From positions 62,001-126,000 of the forward strand of contig NZ_RKLN01000005.1 in assembly GCF_004011835.1 (NCBI RefSeq): a DNA stretch of 64,000 bases, read 5' to 3'. Each line of letters opens with the position of its first letter. Within the stretch, counting starts at the first letter, position 1. This DNA comes from Rhodococcus spongiicola (GTDB lineage Bacteria; Actinomycetota; Actinomycetes; Mycobacteriales; Mycobacteriaceae). The position numbers and the translations under genes were made by a program. Shown here piece after piece: positions 1 to 6,707 of this stretch. The notes beneath the pieces were generated by a model. It worked only from the letters and a program-made list of their open reading frames with translations, did not search any database and was not told the origin of the DNA.

Positions 1-278
1 ACACCCGGGAGGTCTTTGACACGGCCGCCGCGGACGAGCACCATCGAGTGCTCCTGCAGGTTGTGGCCCTCACCCGGGATGTAAGCGGTCACCTCGACGG
101 AGCTGGTCAGGCGCACACGGGCGACCTTCCGCAGCGCGGAGTTCGGCTTCTTCGGGGTGGTGGTGTACACGCGAGTGCACACGCCACGACGCTGCGGGCT
201 GCCCTTCAGGGCCGCGGTCTTGACCTTGGCGGCCTTGTCGCGGCGGCCCTTACGGACCAACTGATTGATGGTTGGCAT
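1..278 (-). CDS. rpsL: 30S ribosomal protein S12 (partial, N-terminal part)
   Basis: Small-subunit decoding-centre protein. Reading down from the ATG at 278 gives [15 protein letters not shown] and then the S12 hallmark [18 protein letters not shown], ending at the window edge within the [17 protein letters not shown] region. About 92 codons are present and the C-terminus is outside the window. The visible KKPNSA loop carries the usual Lys at the position linked to streptomycin response, so no resistance change is visible in this part. The gene points away from the window, as expected for the str operon downstream of rpoBC. Confidence 0.97.
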   Translation of the reverse strand, partial: MPTINQLVRKGRRDKAAKVKTAALKGSPQRRGVCTRVYTTTPKKPNSALRKVARVRLTSSVEVTAYIPGEGHNLQEHSMVLVRGGRVKDLPG

Positions 279-606
279 GTACCGGCTTTCTTCGTTGTTT
301 CCAGACTGCTCACACGAGCAACCTTGGCTGTTCTGAAATTAGGGATCCATCGGTTGGGACAAGGACGCTGCTGCCCCGCACCCACCCCTCGTGTGCACAC
401 GAGGTCGGGCGTGTCGCGTACCCCCACACAGGCAACCGGATGCTCGTACCTGCAGAACACAGAAACGCGCGCACGGCGATGCCCCGGCATAGGCACACAA
501 ATCGGCCCGGACGCACCGGAACTATGCCTGTGGAGCGACCCCGGCGGTCGGACACGACCCCCAACAATACCTAACGGCTCCATTCGAGGTCAAAGCGGCC
601 GAGGAG
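279..606 (-). promoter_or_regulatory. rpsL upstream region with an 18-bp perfect palindrome
   Basis: No gene is supported in this 328-base stretch; the open frames on both strands lack family features. On the rpsL strand it should hold the rpsL promoter and leader. A perfect palindrome, CCTCGTGTGCACACGAGG, lies at 387-404, about 110 bases upstream of the rpsL start. A weak -10-like TAATTT is found near 340. No experimentally defined site is recognised. Confidence 0.4.
387..404. promoter_or_regulatory. perfect 18-bp palindrome upstream of rpsL
   Basis: CCTCGTGTGCACACGAGG is identical on both strands with no central spacer. It could bind a dimeric regulator or form a short hairpin in the rpsL leader. 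It lacks a T-tract, so a terminator is unlikely. Function is inferred only from symmetry and position. Confidence 0.45.
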
Positions 607-1158
607 TCAGGCTCTCAGCTCGAGCGTCAGTTTCACCAGCGTGGCCGCTGCCTCACAGGGATCGGGGTGGTCCGCGGCCTGATACTGCACCCACCAGCCG
701 ATCACGCCCGAGTCCGGTGCGCCCGAAGCGATCCCACACGTGTCAGGATCCTGCGGTTGCCGCGATAGCACCGCGCGCCGGCCGTCGACGCTCACATCCT
801 CGACCATGTAGCCCAGACGGCGCGAGGTTTCACGCTTGACAGCGAGCGAACCGGTCTCGAATCAGTTGAACGTCACACGAACCGGACCGGCCGGTCCTGC
901 CACCGACCAGCGACAGATCACACCGAAGAACCCCCGTTCGATTGCTCCCCCACCGACAGAGTCGGCTATCTACTCGGAATCGACGGCATCGCATTCGGTG
1001 AGCAGCGCCGCATACCGCGACGACGCCGGTGGCTCCGTCGCTCTCTCGGGTGTGCCCGGAACAATCGCGGCGCACCCGGCCACCAGGAGGAGACCGATCG
1101 TCCCGGCCGCGGCGCTCGCGGTGGACGCGATTCGGCGTCCGCTGCTCGCCCGAACCGA
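607..1158 (-). pseudogene. DUF3558-family lipoprotein pseudogene (two in-frame stops, no start)
   Basis: Read from high to low coordinates, one uninterrupted frame encodes a lipoprotein signal ending in the lipobox LLLVAGC (near 1070-1090), a domain start around TECDAVDSE, and a C-terminus SGVIGWWVQYQ...DHPDPCEAAATLVKL. This matches the DUF3558 pattern, including the final DPC...AA motif shared with the gene at 7181-7711. The frame is broken by TAG at 970-972 and TGA at 862-864. The second aligns with the Trp of the FSWY motif in the other copy, so it looks like a simple TGG to TGA change. A stop at 1159-1161 precedes the signal peptide and no ATG, GTG or TTG lies between. Three independent lesions without a frameshift point to a decayed gene rather than a sequencing error. 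Confidence 0.8.
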
Positions 1159-1231
1159 TCATTCTGTCTGGCACGCCCTCACCCGGCCTGTCGGCACGGC
1201 GTTGCCCTGTCGAAGCCATGACGAAGAAGCC

Positions 1232-1774
1232 CTACTCACTCACTGAGCGGAGAGAAGCGTCCAGCGACCTCATGAGCTGCGCGAGGCGACCCTTGCCAAC
1301 CGGCGCCAGGGGATACCGGCTGAGTACATCAGCCAACGTCGGCGTGGCGCGTTGCCGAGCCTGCGCCACCAGCTCGTTCCCGACAGCAGGGTCGTCGCCG
1401 GCGTTCAACTCGGCGATGCGCGCTGCACTTGCTGCAGCGCGCAAGATGTGACCGACCTGGTGGGCCTTGGCGATCGGGTGAAGGTAGGCGGCGGACGCCG
1501 CATCGCCAGCGCAGCGTGCAGCGAGACGTGCAGCCTCTGTGGGTGCCTCCTTCGCAGCTCGGTGTGCGTCCAGCGAAGCTACGCGCTGCAGCTTGGTCCT
1601 GCTAGCGCCGTTGACGAACTCCCACGCAGCATCGATGGCGGCGCGAGGCCGAGGATCATCAGGACTCACGGCCTCGAACACTGGTAGGACTTCCTGAGCG
1701 CTTTCCGCCACGTAGCGTGTGACAGCGCGCAGTTCCTCGATGGTCAGCTCGAAGTCGCCGGACCCAGTCGTCAT
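1232..1774 (-). CDS. Imm-5-like putative immunity protein
   Basis: An all-helical, alanine-rich soluble protein of 180 residues. It carries the pattern I associate with the Imm-5-like (putative immunity protein) family: LTIEELRAVTRYV, then VLPVFEAVSPDDPRPRAAIDAAWEF, RVASLDAHRAAKEAP, and AAYLHPIAKAHQVGHI. The ATG at 1774 gives a start directly before the conserved region; the open frame extends upstream but those residues look like translated spacer. No polymorphic toxin or secretion gene is next to it, so it is either an orphan antitoxin or the family has another job. Members are common as lone genes in actinobacteria. The function is inferred from the family only. Confidence 0.6.
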   Translation of the reverse strand: MTTGSGDFELTIEELRAVTRYVAESAQEVLPVFEAVSPDDPRPRAAIDAAWEFVNGASRTKLQRVASLDAHRAAKEAPTEAARLAARCAGDAASAAYLHPIAKAHQVGHILRAAASAARIAELNAGDDPAVGNELVAQARQRATPTLADVLSRYPLAPVGKGRLAQLMRSLDASLRSVSE

Positions 1775-2286
1775 CGCCAGAGCTTCCCACATGCCCACCC
1801 GCCGGCGGGTGCGATGGTTCACGCAGACCGGCACCGAGACGGTCGCCGTTCCCGACCGCTACCGTGCGCTGTCGTTGTGGCAGTAACGTTTTCACAGTGC
1901 CATTGGAGCAACCAGGCCCGGTGGAAGCATGGCTACGATCAGGGTCTCGAGAAACTGGCTACGAGATCGATTGGTTTGTTCGGCTTGGTACTCGAGACTG
2001 GCAGTCCGTTCGCTTGCCTGCGGAGCGCGGAATACAAACTGGCCGGGGCTTCGCCTCGCGCTCCGGTTCTGGTTCTGCGACCGAACCCGAAGCGCGCCCC
2101 CACGACGACTGCGCAAAGGCTGATCGCGAGTCCAAGGAAGCGGAAGCCGAGTCGGCCGCACAGCGGACCGGCTCCGCCGTTCTCCGAGGGTGCTATTCGA
2201 ATTGAGTGTGGTTGTTACGGTCCATGTTTGGGCTATTTACGCTTCAGGTGTCCCGGGGTATCATGGCGGCATGTTTTTGGGACGGG
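1775..2286. other. 512-base stretch without a supported gene
   Basis: Frames are open on both strands but none has a start, ribosome site and recognisable domain together. On the minus strand, one frame from about 2190 to the TGA at 1939-1941 reads as a hydrophobic segment (LGFRFLGLAISLCAVVVGARFGFG) followed by a basic tail, with no start codon. It may be the remnant of a small membrane protein gene. The promoter of the 1232-1774 gene should lie just above 1774. Confidence 0.4.
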
Positions 2287-2314
2287 TTGAGGGCATTGTG
2301 ACGGGCCGTGGCGC

Positions 2315-2332
2315 GGCGCACGCAAGCGCGCC
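2315..2332 (+). repeat. array hairpin copy 1 (GCAA tetraloop)
   Basis: GGCGCAC-GCAA-GCGCGCC: a 7-bp stem with one A-C mismatch closed by a GCAA loop, a member of the GNRA tetraloop class. It precedes degenerate ORF copy 1. Confidence 0.6.
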
Positions 2333-2374
2333 CCCGCCTCTGGCTCCCCTCGGTTGGCGTCGAGGAAGCTAGCG

Positions 2375-2450
2375 GTGAATACCGTGCCCCAATCTTAGCC
2401 GTGCACTAGGTGTTGTGTTGGAGGAGTGCACCTTTCGGCCCTCCAACTGA
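2375..2450 (+). pseudogene. degenerate small ORF, array copy 1
   Basis: It begins like the other copies after a weakened ribosome site (AGGAAGCTAGCG then GTG at 2375). The frame hits TAG after a few codons. In another frame the conserved core is still readable as LSRALGVVLEECTFRPSN ending at TGA near 2450. A one-base indel therefore separates start and core. Confidence 0.5.
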
Positions 2451-2524
2451 CGAGCTGTGTTCTCGCATTTCGAGCGGAGCGCAGCGGCGCCACCGGTCCA
2501 AGGCAGCGTGACAGGCCGTGATGC

Positions 2525-2542
2525 GGCGCGCGCAAGCGCGCC
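2525..2542 (+). repeat. array hairpin copy 2 (GCAA tetraloop)
   Basis: GGCGCGC-GCAA-GCGCGCC: a perfect 7-bp stem with a GNRA-type loop. The following pyrimidine stretch reads CCCCACCTCTCGCTC, which can pair with an AGGAGGTGG-type ribosome site. Confidence 0.65.
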
Positions 2543-2583
2543 CCACCTCTCGCTCTTCCCGGTTGGCTTCGAGGAAGCTGGCG

Positions 2584-2664
2584 GTGAATACCGTGTTCCT
2601 AATTTTAGTCGCGTTCTAGTTGTTGTGTTGGGGGAGTGTATGTTTCGCCTCCCTTACCGGTGAG
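2584..2664 (+). pseudogene. degenerate small ORF, array copy 2
   Basis: GTG at 2584 opens a short frame (MNTVFLILVAF) that stops at TAG. In a neighbouring frame the family core continues as NFSRVLVVVLGECMFRLPYR to TGA at about 2663. The copy is broken by an indel in the same way as copy 1. Confidence 0.5.
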
Positions 2665-2730
2665 CTACGGGATCGCATCTCAAGCAGAGCGCAGCACACC
2701 GATTAGGGGCGGCATGACAGGCCGCGGAGC

Positions 2731-2748
2731 GGCGCGCGTAAGCCCGCC
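2731..2748 (+). repeat. array hairpin copy 3 (GTAA tetraloop)
   Basis: GGCGCGC-GTAA-GCCCGCC: a GNRA-type loop with one mismatched stem position compared with copies 2 and 4. Confidence 0.6.
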
Positions 2749-2792
2749 CCCGCCTCTCGCTCCCCCCGGTTGACTCGAAAAGGAGGTGGACT

Positions 2793-2879
2793 ATGTGTTG
2801 CATTTTTTTCTTGAATCGTGTGCTTGGCGTTGCATTGGAGGAGTGGACGTTTGGGTACGGACCTCGTCTCTCTCTGTAA
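2793..2879 (+). CDS. small ORF of the array, copy 3 (28 aa)
   Basis: ATG at 2793 follows AAAGGAGGTGGACT, an almost ideal ribosome site at ideal spacing. The peptide starts MCCIFFLNRVLGVALEEW and ends GPRLSL before TAA. It shares NRVLGVxxEEWTF with copies 4, 5 and 8. No signal peptide or known family is recognised. Whether it is translated is not shown; the conserved SD-start-frame-stop arrangement is the evidence. Confidence 0.45.
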   Translation: MCCIFFLNRVLGVALEEWTFGYGPRLSL

Positions 2880-2976
2880 GGCGACCGTCTTTCTCTCTAG
2901 CTGGTGAGCTGCGGTCCCGGGTTTCGAGCGGAGCGCAGCAACATCCAGTGAGGACAAGCGTGACAAGCCGCGGAGC

Positions 2977-2994
2977 GGCGCGCGTAAGCGCGCC
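2977..2994 (+). repeat. array hairpin copy 4 (GTAA tetraloop)
   Basis: GGCGCGC-GTAA-GCGCGCC: a perfect 7-bp stem with a GNRA loop, ending about 33 bases before the SD site of ORF copy 4. Loop variation among copies (GTAA, GCAA) keeps the GNRA rule. Confidence 0.65.
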
Positions 2995-3038
2995 CCCGCT
3001 TCACGCTTCCCCTCGTTGACCCGAGAAGGAGGTGGACT

Positions 3039-3164
3039 GTGAACGAGTCTATTATCATCAATCATGCGCTAGGCGTTGCATCGGAGGAGTGGACGGTAGT
3101 GTCCGGACCTCATCTTTCCGCGTACAGCGACCGTCTTATCGTTCCCCAATCAATCATGTGTTGA
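3039..3164 (+). CDS. small ORF of the array, copy 4 (41 aa)
   Basis: GTG at 3039 follows GAGAAGGAGGTGGACT. The peptide begins MNESIIINHALGVASEEW, continues TVVSGPHLSAYSDR and ends QSIMC. It is the longest copy and is collinear without gaps with copy 5 over about 36 codons. Its end runs into a start-less fragment of another copy (NHVLSVLLEECIFGVPGS, frame continuing to about 3209), which marks a recombination junction. Confidence 0.5.
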   Translation: MNESIIINHALGVASEEWTVVSGPHLSAYSDRLIVPQSIMC

Positions 3165-3313
3165 GTGTTCTGTTGGAGGAGTGCATATTTGGGGTCCCCG
3201 GCAGTTGAGCTGCGGCCCCGCGCCTTGAACGGAGCGCGCCAACACCGATTGAGGGCAGCGCGACAGGCCCCCGTGCCTCGCTCTGCCCGGATGACTCGGA
3301 AAGGAGGTGGACT

Positions 3314-3427
3314 GTGAACGAGTTCATAATCATCAATCATGTACTGGACGTTGCATCGGAGGAGTGGACGTTAGTGTCCGGACCTCGTCTTTCTCTGTAC
3401 GGGGACCGTCTTGTCATTTCCCGTTGA
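3314..3427 (+). CDS. small ORF of the array, copy 5 (37 aa)
   Basis: GTG at 3314 follows GGAAAGGAGGTGGACT. The peptide begins MNEFIIINHVLDVASEEW, then TLVSGPRLSLYGDRLVISR and TGA. It differs from copy 4 by substitutions only, spread over all codon positions, so the frame is kept but purifying selection is not evident by eye. Its stop codon lies within the TTGACCCGAGAAGG element that leads copy 6, so copies 5 and 6 are almost contiguous. Confidence 0.5.
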   Translation: MNEFIIINHVLDVASEEWTLVSGPRLSLYGDRLVISR

Positions 3428-3446
3428 CCCGAGAAGGAAGTGGACT

Positions 3447-3521
3447 GTGAAGTCCATACATATCAATCATGTGCTGGGTGTTCTGTTGGAGGAGTGCATA
3501 TTTGGGGTCCCCGGCAGTTGA
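3447..3521 (+). CDS. small ORF of the array, copy 6 (24 aa)
   Basis: GTG at 3447 follows GAGAAGGAAGTGGACT, a slightly weakened ribosome site. The peptide is MKSIHINHVLGVLLEEC then IFGVPGS and TGA. It has Cys in place of the Trp of copies 3-5 and a shorter tail. The same tail is found in the start-less fragment after copy 4, so one derives from the other. Confidence 0.45.
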   Translation: MKSIHINHVLGVLLEECIFGVPGS

Positions 3522-3614
3522 GCGCCTTGAACGGAGCGCGCCAACACCGATTGAGGGCAGCGCGACAGGCCCCCGTGCCTCGCTCTGCCCGGTTGACTCG
3601 GAAGGAAGTGGACT

Positions 3615-3656
3615 GTGGAGATTCTTATTAGTTGTTTTTGGTGTTCACAAGGTTGA
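3615..3656 (+). pseudogene. truncated small ORF, array copy 7
   Basis: GTG at 3615 after GGAAGGAAGTGGACT opens only 13 codons (MEILISCFWCSQG) before TGA. That stop lies within the GGTTGACTCGAG element of the next copy, so the conserved core has been deleted. Confidence 0.45.
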
Positions 3657-3675
3657 CTCGAGAAGGAAGTGGACT

Positions 3676-3795
3676 ATGAATTACATATTCATCAATCGCG
3701 TGCTAGACGTTCCATCGGAGGTGTGGACGCTTGCGATCGGCCCGGTTGCCACCGGGCGCGACACCATTGGACTTTCTCTACCATACGCGTTCTAG
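3676..3795 (+). CDS. small ORF of the array, copy 8 (39 aa)
   Basis: ATG at 3676 follows GAGAAGGAAGTGGACT. The peptide begins MNYIFINRVLDVPSEVW and continues TLAIGPVATGRDTIGLSLPYAF. The core is kept but the tail is unrelated to that of copies 4 and 5. A partial extra core (VLGVPLEDCTF) follows at about 3789-3830 in another frame, again a fused copy. Confidence 0.45.
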   Translation: MNYIFINRVLDVPSEVWTLAIGPVATGRDTIGLSLPYAF

Positions 3796-3896
3796 GTGTT
3801 CCGTTGGAGGACTGCACGTTTAGGCTCCCCTGCCAGCGAGCTGCGGGCCCACGTTTCGAACGGAGCGCAGCAACACCGATTGAGGGCAGCATGACG

Positions 3897-3937
3897 CTTC
3901 GCACCCGGGAGCCACGCAATGGCTCCCGGGTGCGAAG
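3897..3937. repeat. perfect 18-bp inverted repeat at the array end
   Basis: CTTCGCACCCGGGAGCCA and its exact complement flank a five-base loop CGCAA. It interrupts the last array module directly after GCAGCATGA. Neither side has a T-tract. It could be a terminator acting with Rho for the amidase transcript, or a mobile-element end. Only the symmetry is certain. Confidence 0.7.
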
Positions 3938-4232
3938 TGGGCGCGCCCCGGACTCGGAGCCCGGAGGGACGTGGCTATTCGGAAGTTTGGGTCGCGCGTC
4001 AAGGGCCAGGGTTACAGAGACGCCCGACGGCCGGTTCGCAGTCGAGATCACGCGCATCCCAGACGCAATCTGGCCAACAGAAATCGGCGACCGGGTGACC
4101 TGTCGCCGCATCCATAGTGTCGACGGCGGTGGCAGTCGCGTCCCCGTCGTTCTACCGGCGAGTTTCGCCTCCACGAAGGCGGCGTCGACCTCGCAGCAAC
4201 GACTCATCAATACGACGGCTCATCGATACGAC
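3938..4232. other. 295-base stretch between array and amidase, no firm gene
   Basis: The plus-strand frame open from 3669 to 4511 includes a fairly protein-like stretch (ARVTETPDGRFAVEITRIPD) at about 4005-4065. It has no start or ribosome site here and then runs antisense to the amidase. It may be a gene remnant. Two near-identical phrases GACGACTCATCAATACGAC and GGCTCATCGATACGAC lie at 4198-4235. Confidence 0.35.
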
Positions 4233-5645
4233 TCAGACGGGTGGGCGACGAAGATGCCAGTCGGTTGCGCTCTGGAAGGCGCTTCCCGCCCTGGCCAGGA
4301 GGAGCTCGTCGAGGTGGCGCGACACGAGTTGAAAGCCGATTGGCACGCCGGCGCCGTCGAAGCCGCCCGGCAGGGTGATCGTCGGGTTGCCGGAGAAGTT
4401 GAACGGGGCTGTGTACCGGAAAACGTTCGGCAGGTTGTCGGAGTCGTACAGCAGCTGGGTGAAGCGATCGAGCGTCAAGTCACCCACGGGCAAGACAGGA
4501 AGAAGAACTAGGTCGAGATCCTCGAAGTGTGCCTCGAACCTTCCGCCGAAGGCTCGCCTCTCGTCCTCGATGCGGGCGATGTCTATGCCCGAGACCGCGT
4601 ACGCGGAACCCAGGAGCTCCCGCATCCACCGACCGTATTCTGTCGACCGAGACGGAAACGTCTCTTCGTGCACAACTGCCGCCTCGGTCCCCGCGTAAGC
4701 GCCCCATCCTGCCGCCAACCCCATCGTGGACGGCAGCCGCACCTGGCAAATGGCCGCGCCCAGGCTCTCGAACGTTGCCAGCGCATCGCGAAGGACGTTC
4801 ACCACCGCTGACTCGACACCGTCGAAGGCAGCCTCTGGGTCGAACCCGATCCGCATTCCTTTCATTTCCGGCGGACCTACGGAGTAGTCGGGCACTTCGG
4901 CCCTGCCAGCGGTCGGATCATTCACGTCGGGACCGGCGATGGCTCGCAGCACGTGGTAGGCGTCCTCGGCGCTTCGCGCGATGGGGCCGACAACGTCCAG
5001 CGACGGCGCCATGCCGAACACGCCATGGACACTGACGCGTCCCCATGTCGGCTTGATGCCGGTGACAGCGTTCATGTTGCACGGGTTGCGGATAGAGCCG
5101 CCTGTATCGCTTCCGAGGCTGGCCGTGCACATCCCGGTCGCGGTGGCGACAGCCGAGCCGCTGGACGACGCTCCAGCCCAGTAACTCGAGTTCCACGGGT
5201 TCACGACCGCCGGAGAGTCCGGGTGGTACTCGCCTCCAGCAGCCTCGGTCAGGTTCAGCTTCCCGAGCAGCACTGCTCCGGCACGACGCAGGCGAGAAGC
5301 CACCGTTGCGTCGTAGGCAGGTATGAAGTTCCGGTGGATCGACATACCGGCGGTGGTCCGAATGCCCTCTGTGTAGACCAGATCCTTCAGGCCAATCGGA
5401 ACGCCGTGCAGGGGTCCCCGGTGTTCGCCGCGGGAGATCTCCTCCTCGGCTCGGCGCGCATCAGCGAGGGCACTCTCGGCCAAGACCGTCAGATAGGCCT
5501 CGAGAACAGGGTTGAGCCGATCGATTCGCTCCAAGTGGGCTCGAGTCACCTCAACCGGCGACAACGCCCCGGTGCCGAAGTCCCGGGACAGATCGGAGAT
5601 CGAGGCGTAGCACAGATCGATATCCCCCATTACCTCACCCCCCAC
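4233..5645 (-). CDS. amidase signature (AS) family hydrolase
   Basis: A 470-residue AS-family enzyme of the usual length that hydrolyses an amide bond on an unknown small substrate. The catalytic triad is visible: Lys87 in GVPIGLKDLV, the cis-Ser in GASSSGSAVA (residues 158-167), and the nucleophilic Ser184 in GSDTGGSIR. The N-terminal helix with ARRAEEE and the C-terminal FNFSGNPTITLPGGF are typical. It starts at 5645; an internal ATG at 5630 (MGDIDLCYAS) is an equally good start. No gatB or gatC neighbour is present, so it is not the tRNA amidotransferase subunit. A methyltransferase lies upstream on the same strand with a 312-base gap. Confidence 0.85.
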   Translation of the reverse strand: MGGEVMGDIDLCYASISDLSRDFGTGALSPVEVTRAHLERIDRLNPVLEAYLTVLAESALADARRAEEEISRGEHRGPLHGVPIGLKDLVYTEGIRTTAGMSIHRNFIPAYDATVASRLRRAGAVLLGKLNLTEAAGGEYHPDSPAVVNPWNSSYWAGASSSGSAVATATGMCTASLGSDTGGSIRNPCNMNAVTGIKPTWGRVSVHGVFGMAPSLDVVGPIARSAEDAYHVLRAIAGPDVNDPTAGRAEVPDYSVGPPEMKGMRIGFDPEAAFDGVESAVVNVLRDALATFESLGAAICQVRLPSTMGLAAGWGAYAGTEAAVVHEETFPSRSTEYGRWMRELLGSAYAVSGIDIARIEDERRAFGGRFEAHFEDLDLVLLPVLPVGDLTLDRFTQLLYDSDNLPNVFRYTAPFNFSGNPTITLPGGFDGAGVPIGFQLVSRHLDELLLARAGSAFQSATDWHLRRPPV

Positions 5646-5957
5646 TTCTCACTATCGCGCAACCATCGCAGTCCAAGCAAGACTCACGAGACACAGAGCC
5701 TCAGCCGAGTCCTTCTTGCCAATATCACAGAGCCCATCCAAGTCTCATTATCGATTGCAGGAGAGGTGCTTTCACCTACAGCAGCGATCGGGACACACAG
5801 ATCCGCAGACAATCCAGGTTGAAAACTGGATCACTCTTCCCTTCGACTCGATGTGGCGCCCATCAGACCAGTTCTTCACGAAGAGAACAATATTGAGCTG
5901 CCAATTCACAGTCATCAGACTCGCGTTGGACAGGGCATGAGCAGGTGCCGTACCACG
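5646..5957. other. 312-base gap between methyltransferase and amidase
   Basis: No supported gene. Base composition is more AT-rich than the neighbouring coding regions, suggesting promoter or horizontally acquired spacer DNA. The amidase promoter should be here. No clear hairpin or operator is visible. Confidence 0.35.
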
Positions 5958-6707
5958 TCACTCCCGGACACACTCCATGACAACCGCGGGTGGAAAGTTC
6001 AGGTAGTCATCCCAGTAGTCGCCCTCGTCGCCAGCCTCGGGCGCGGGTGACAGTTCGGGCATGTGCACCGCGAAATCACGGAACCCAGCATCACGGAAGG
6101 CTGATTCATACGCGTCGATCGGCAGGTAATAGTTCATGATGACAAGGGGGGAATCATCCAGGAGTGCCGTCAACTGGATCGGTGCTCCCTCGAACACGGA
6201 CTCGGCCAGCTCTATCGAGAATCCATACTTGCGATAGTTGGGCACCTTGCTAAACGAGTACAAGTCCGGATTGGTGGTGATGGTGACGAACCGTCCTCCC
6301 GACTTGACGCGGCACGCCAAGCCACGGCACATGCGCCCGAGTTCGTCGCGGTCTCGCGCGTACATCAGCAGGTAAGCGGCGACCGCGACGTCGAAATCCT
6401 GTTGCGGCACAACCGAGCGGGCGTCAGCAACGATGTACTCGATACCCAGCGGTTCCCGCTCCTCCTGCTTTCGGGCCAGTCCGATCATCTTTTCGGAAAT
6501 GTCCAGCCCCACCATCGGGTCAGCGCCGGCCCGGCGGAAAATTCGGGTGAAATCCCCTGAACCGCAAGCGACATCGATAACCTTTCGACCCTTCACGTCA
6601 CCGACATGCTTCAGGAACGAGTACGCCTCGATACGGGATCGGACAGGAAAGTCCTTGGTCTGCTCATACTTCTCAGCGATGAGGCCTTCGTTGTAATCGA
6701 TGACCAT
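5958..6707 (-). CDS. class I SAM-dependent methyltransferase
   Basis: A 249-residue soluble Rossmann-fold methyltransferase. Motif I is VIDVACGSGDFTR (about residues 43-55), followed by the acidic motif II region GLDISEKMIGLARK, then the motif III-like YIVADARSV and FDVAVAAYLLMYA. The ATG at 6707 has GGGGGC directly upstream and begins with MVIDYNEGLIAEKYEQTK, a standard beginning for this class. The substrate cannot be read from the sequence; the C-terminal part ends with ECVRE. It lies upstream of the amidase in the same orientation, but the gap argues against tight coupling. Confidence 0.8.
   Translation of the reverse strand: MVIDYNEGLIAEKYEQTKDFPVRSRIEAYSFLKHVGDVKGRKVIDVACGSGDFTRIFRRAGADPMVGLDISEKMIGLARKQEEREPLGIEYIVADARSVVPQQDFDVAVAAYLLMYARDRDELGRMCRGLACRVKSGGRFVTITTNPDLYSFSKVPNYRKYGFSIELAESVFEGAPIQLTALLDDSPLVIMNYYLPIDAYESAFRDAGFRDFAVHMPELSPAPEAGDEGDYWDDYLNFPPAVVMECVRE

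Larger units (their letters stand above)
2287..3895 (+). repeat. tandem array of small-ORF/hairpin modules
   Basis: About eight degenerate modules of roughly 90-300 bases follow each other on the plus strand. A full module has: (1) a segment around CGGAGCGCAGCAACACCGAT...GAGGGCAGCGTGACAGGC; (2) a hairpin GGCGCGC-GNAA-GCGCGCC; (3) a pyrimidine-rich stretch; (4) GGTTGACTCGAGAAGGAGGT, a strong SD site; (5) a GTG or ATG five to six bases later; (6) a 24-41 codon ORF with the core NHVLGVxxEEWTF; (7) GAGCTGCGG leading into the next module. Later modules have lost the hairpin or most of the ORF, and two partial ORFs are fused inside others. GC content is visibly lower than in the flanking genes. No known repeat family or CRISPR structure is recognised. 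Confidence 0.85.

Noticed and set aside
862-864. TGA read as selenocysteine in the DUF3558 pseudogene
   Set aside because: A second stop (TAG) and the missing start indicate decay; the family has Trp here and no SECIS-like element was seen.
2703-3340. Minus-strand frames across the array (MIDD...VHSPPPFRV type)
   Set aside because: They repeat because the DNA repeats; none has a ribosome site, whereas the plus-strand frames have conserved SD sites and starts.
2287-3895. CRISPR array
   Set aside because: Units are 90-300 bases, degenerate and contain ORFs and SD sites; there are no short identical repeats with regular spacers and no cas genes.
3669-4511. 280-codon plus-strand frame running through the array end into the amidase
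   Set aside because: It joins array copy fragments, a hairpin and antisense amidase sequence; there is no ribosome site for such a protein.
4233-5645. GatA subunit of the tRNA amidotransferase
   Set aside because: No gatB or gatC neighbour; the AS core alone does not distinguish GatA, and the isolated context argues for a stand-alone amidase.
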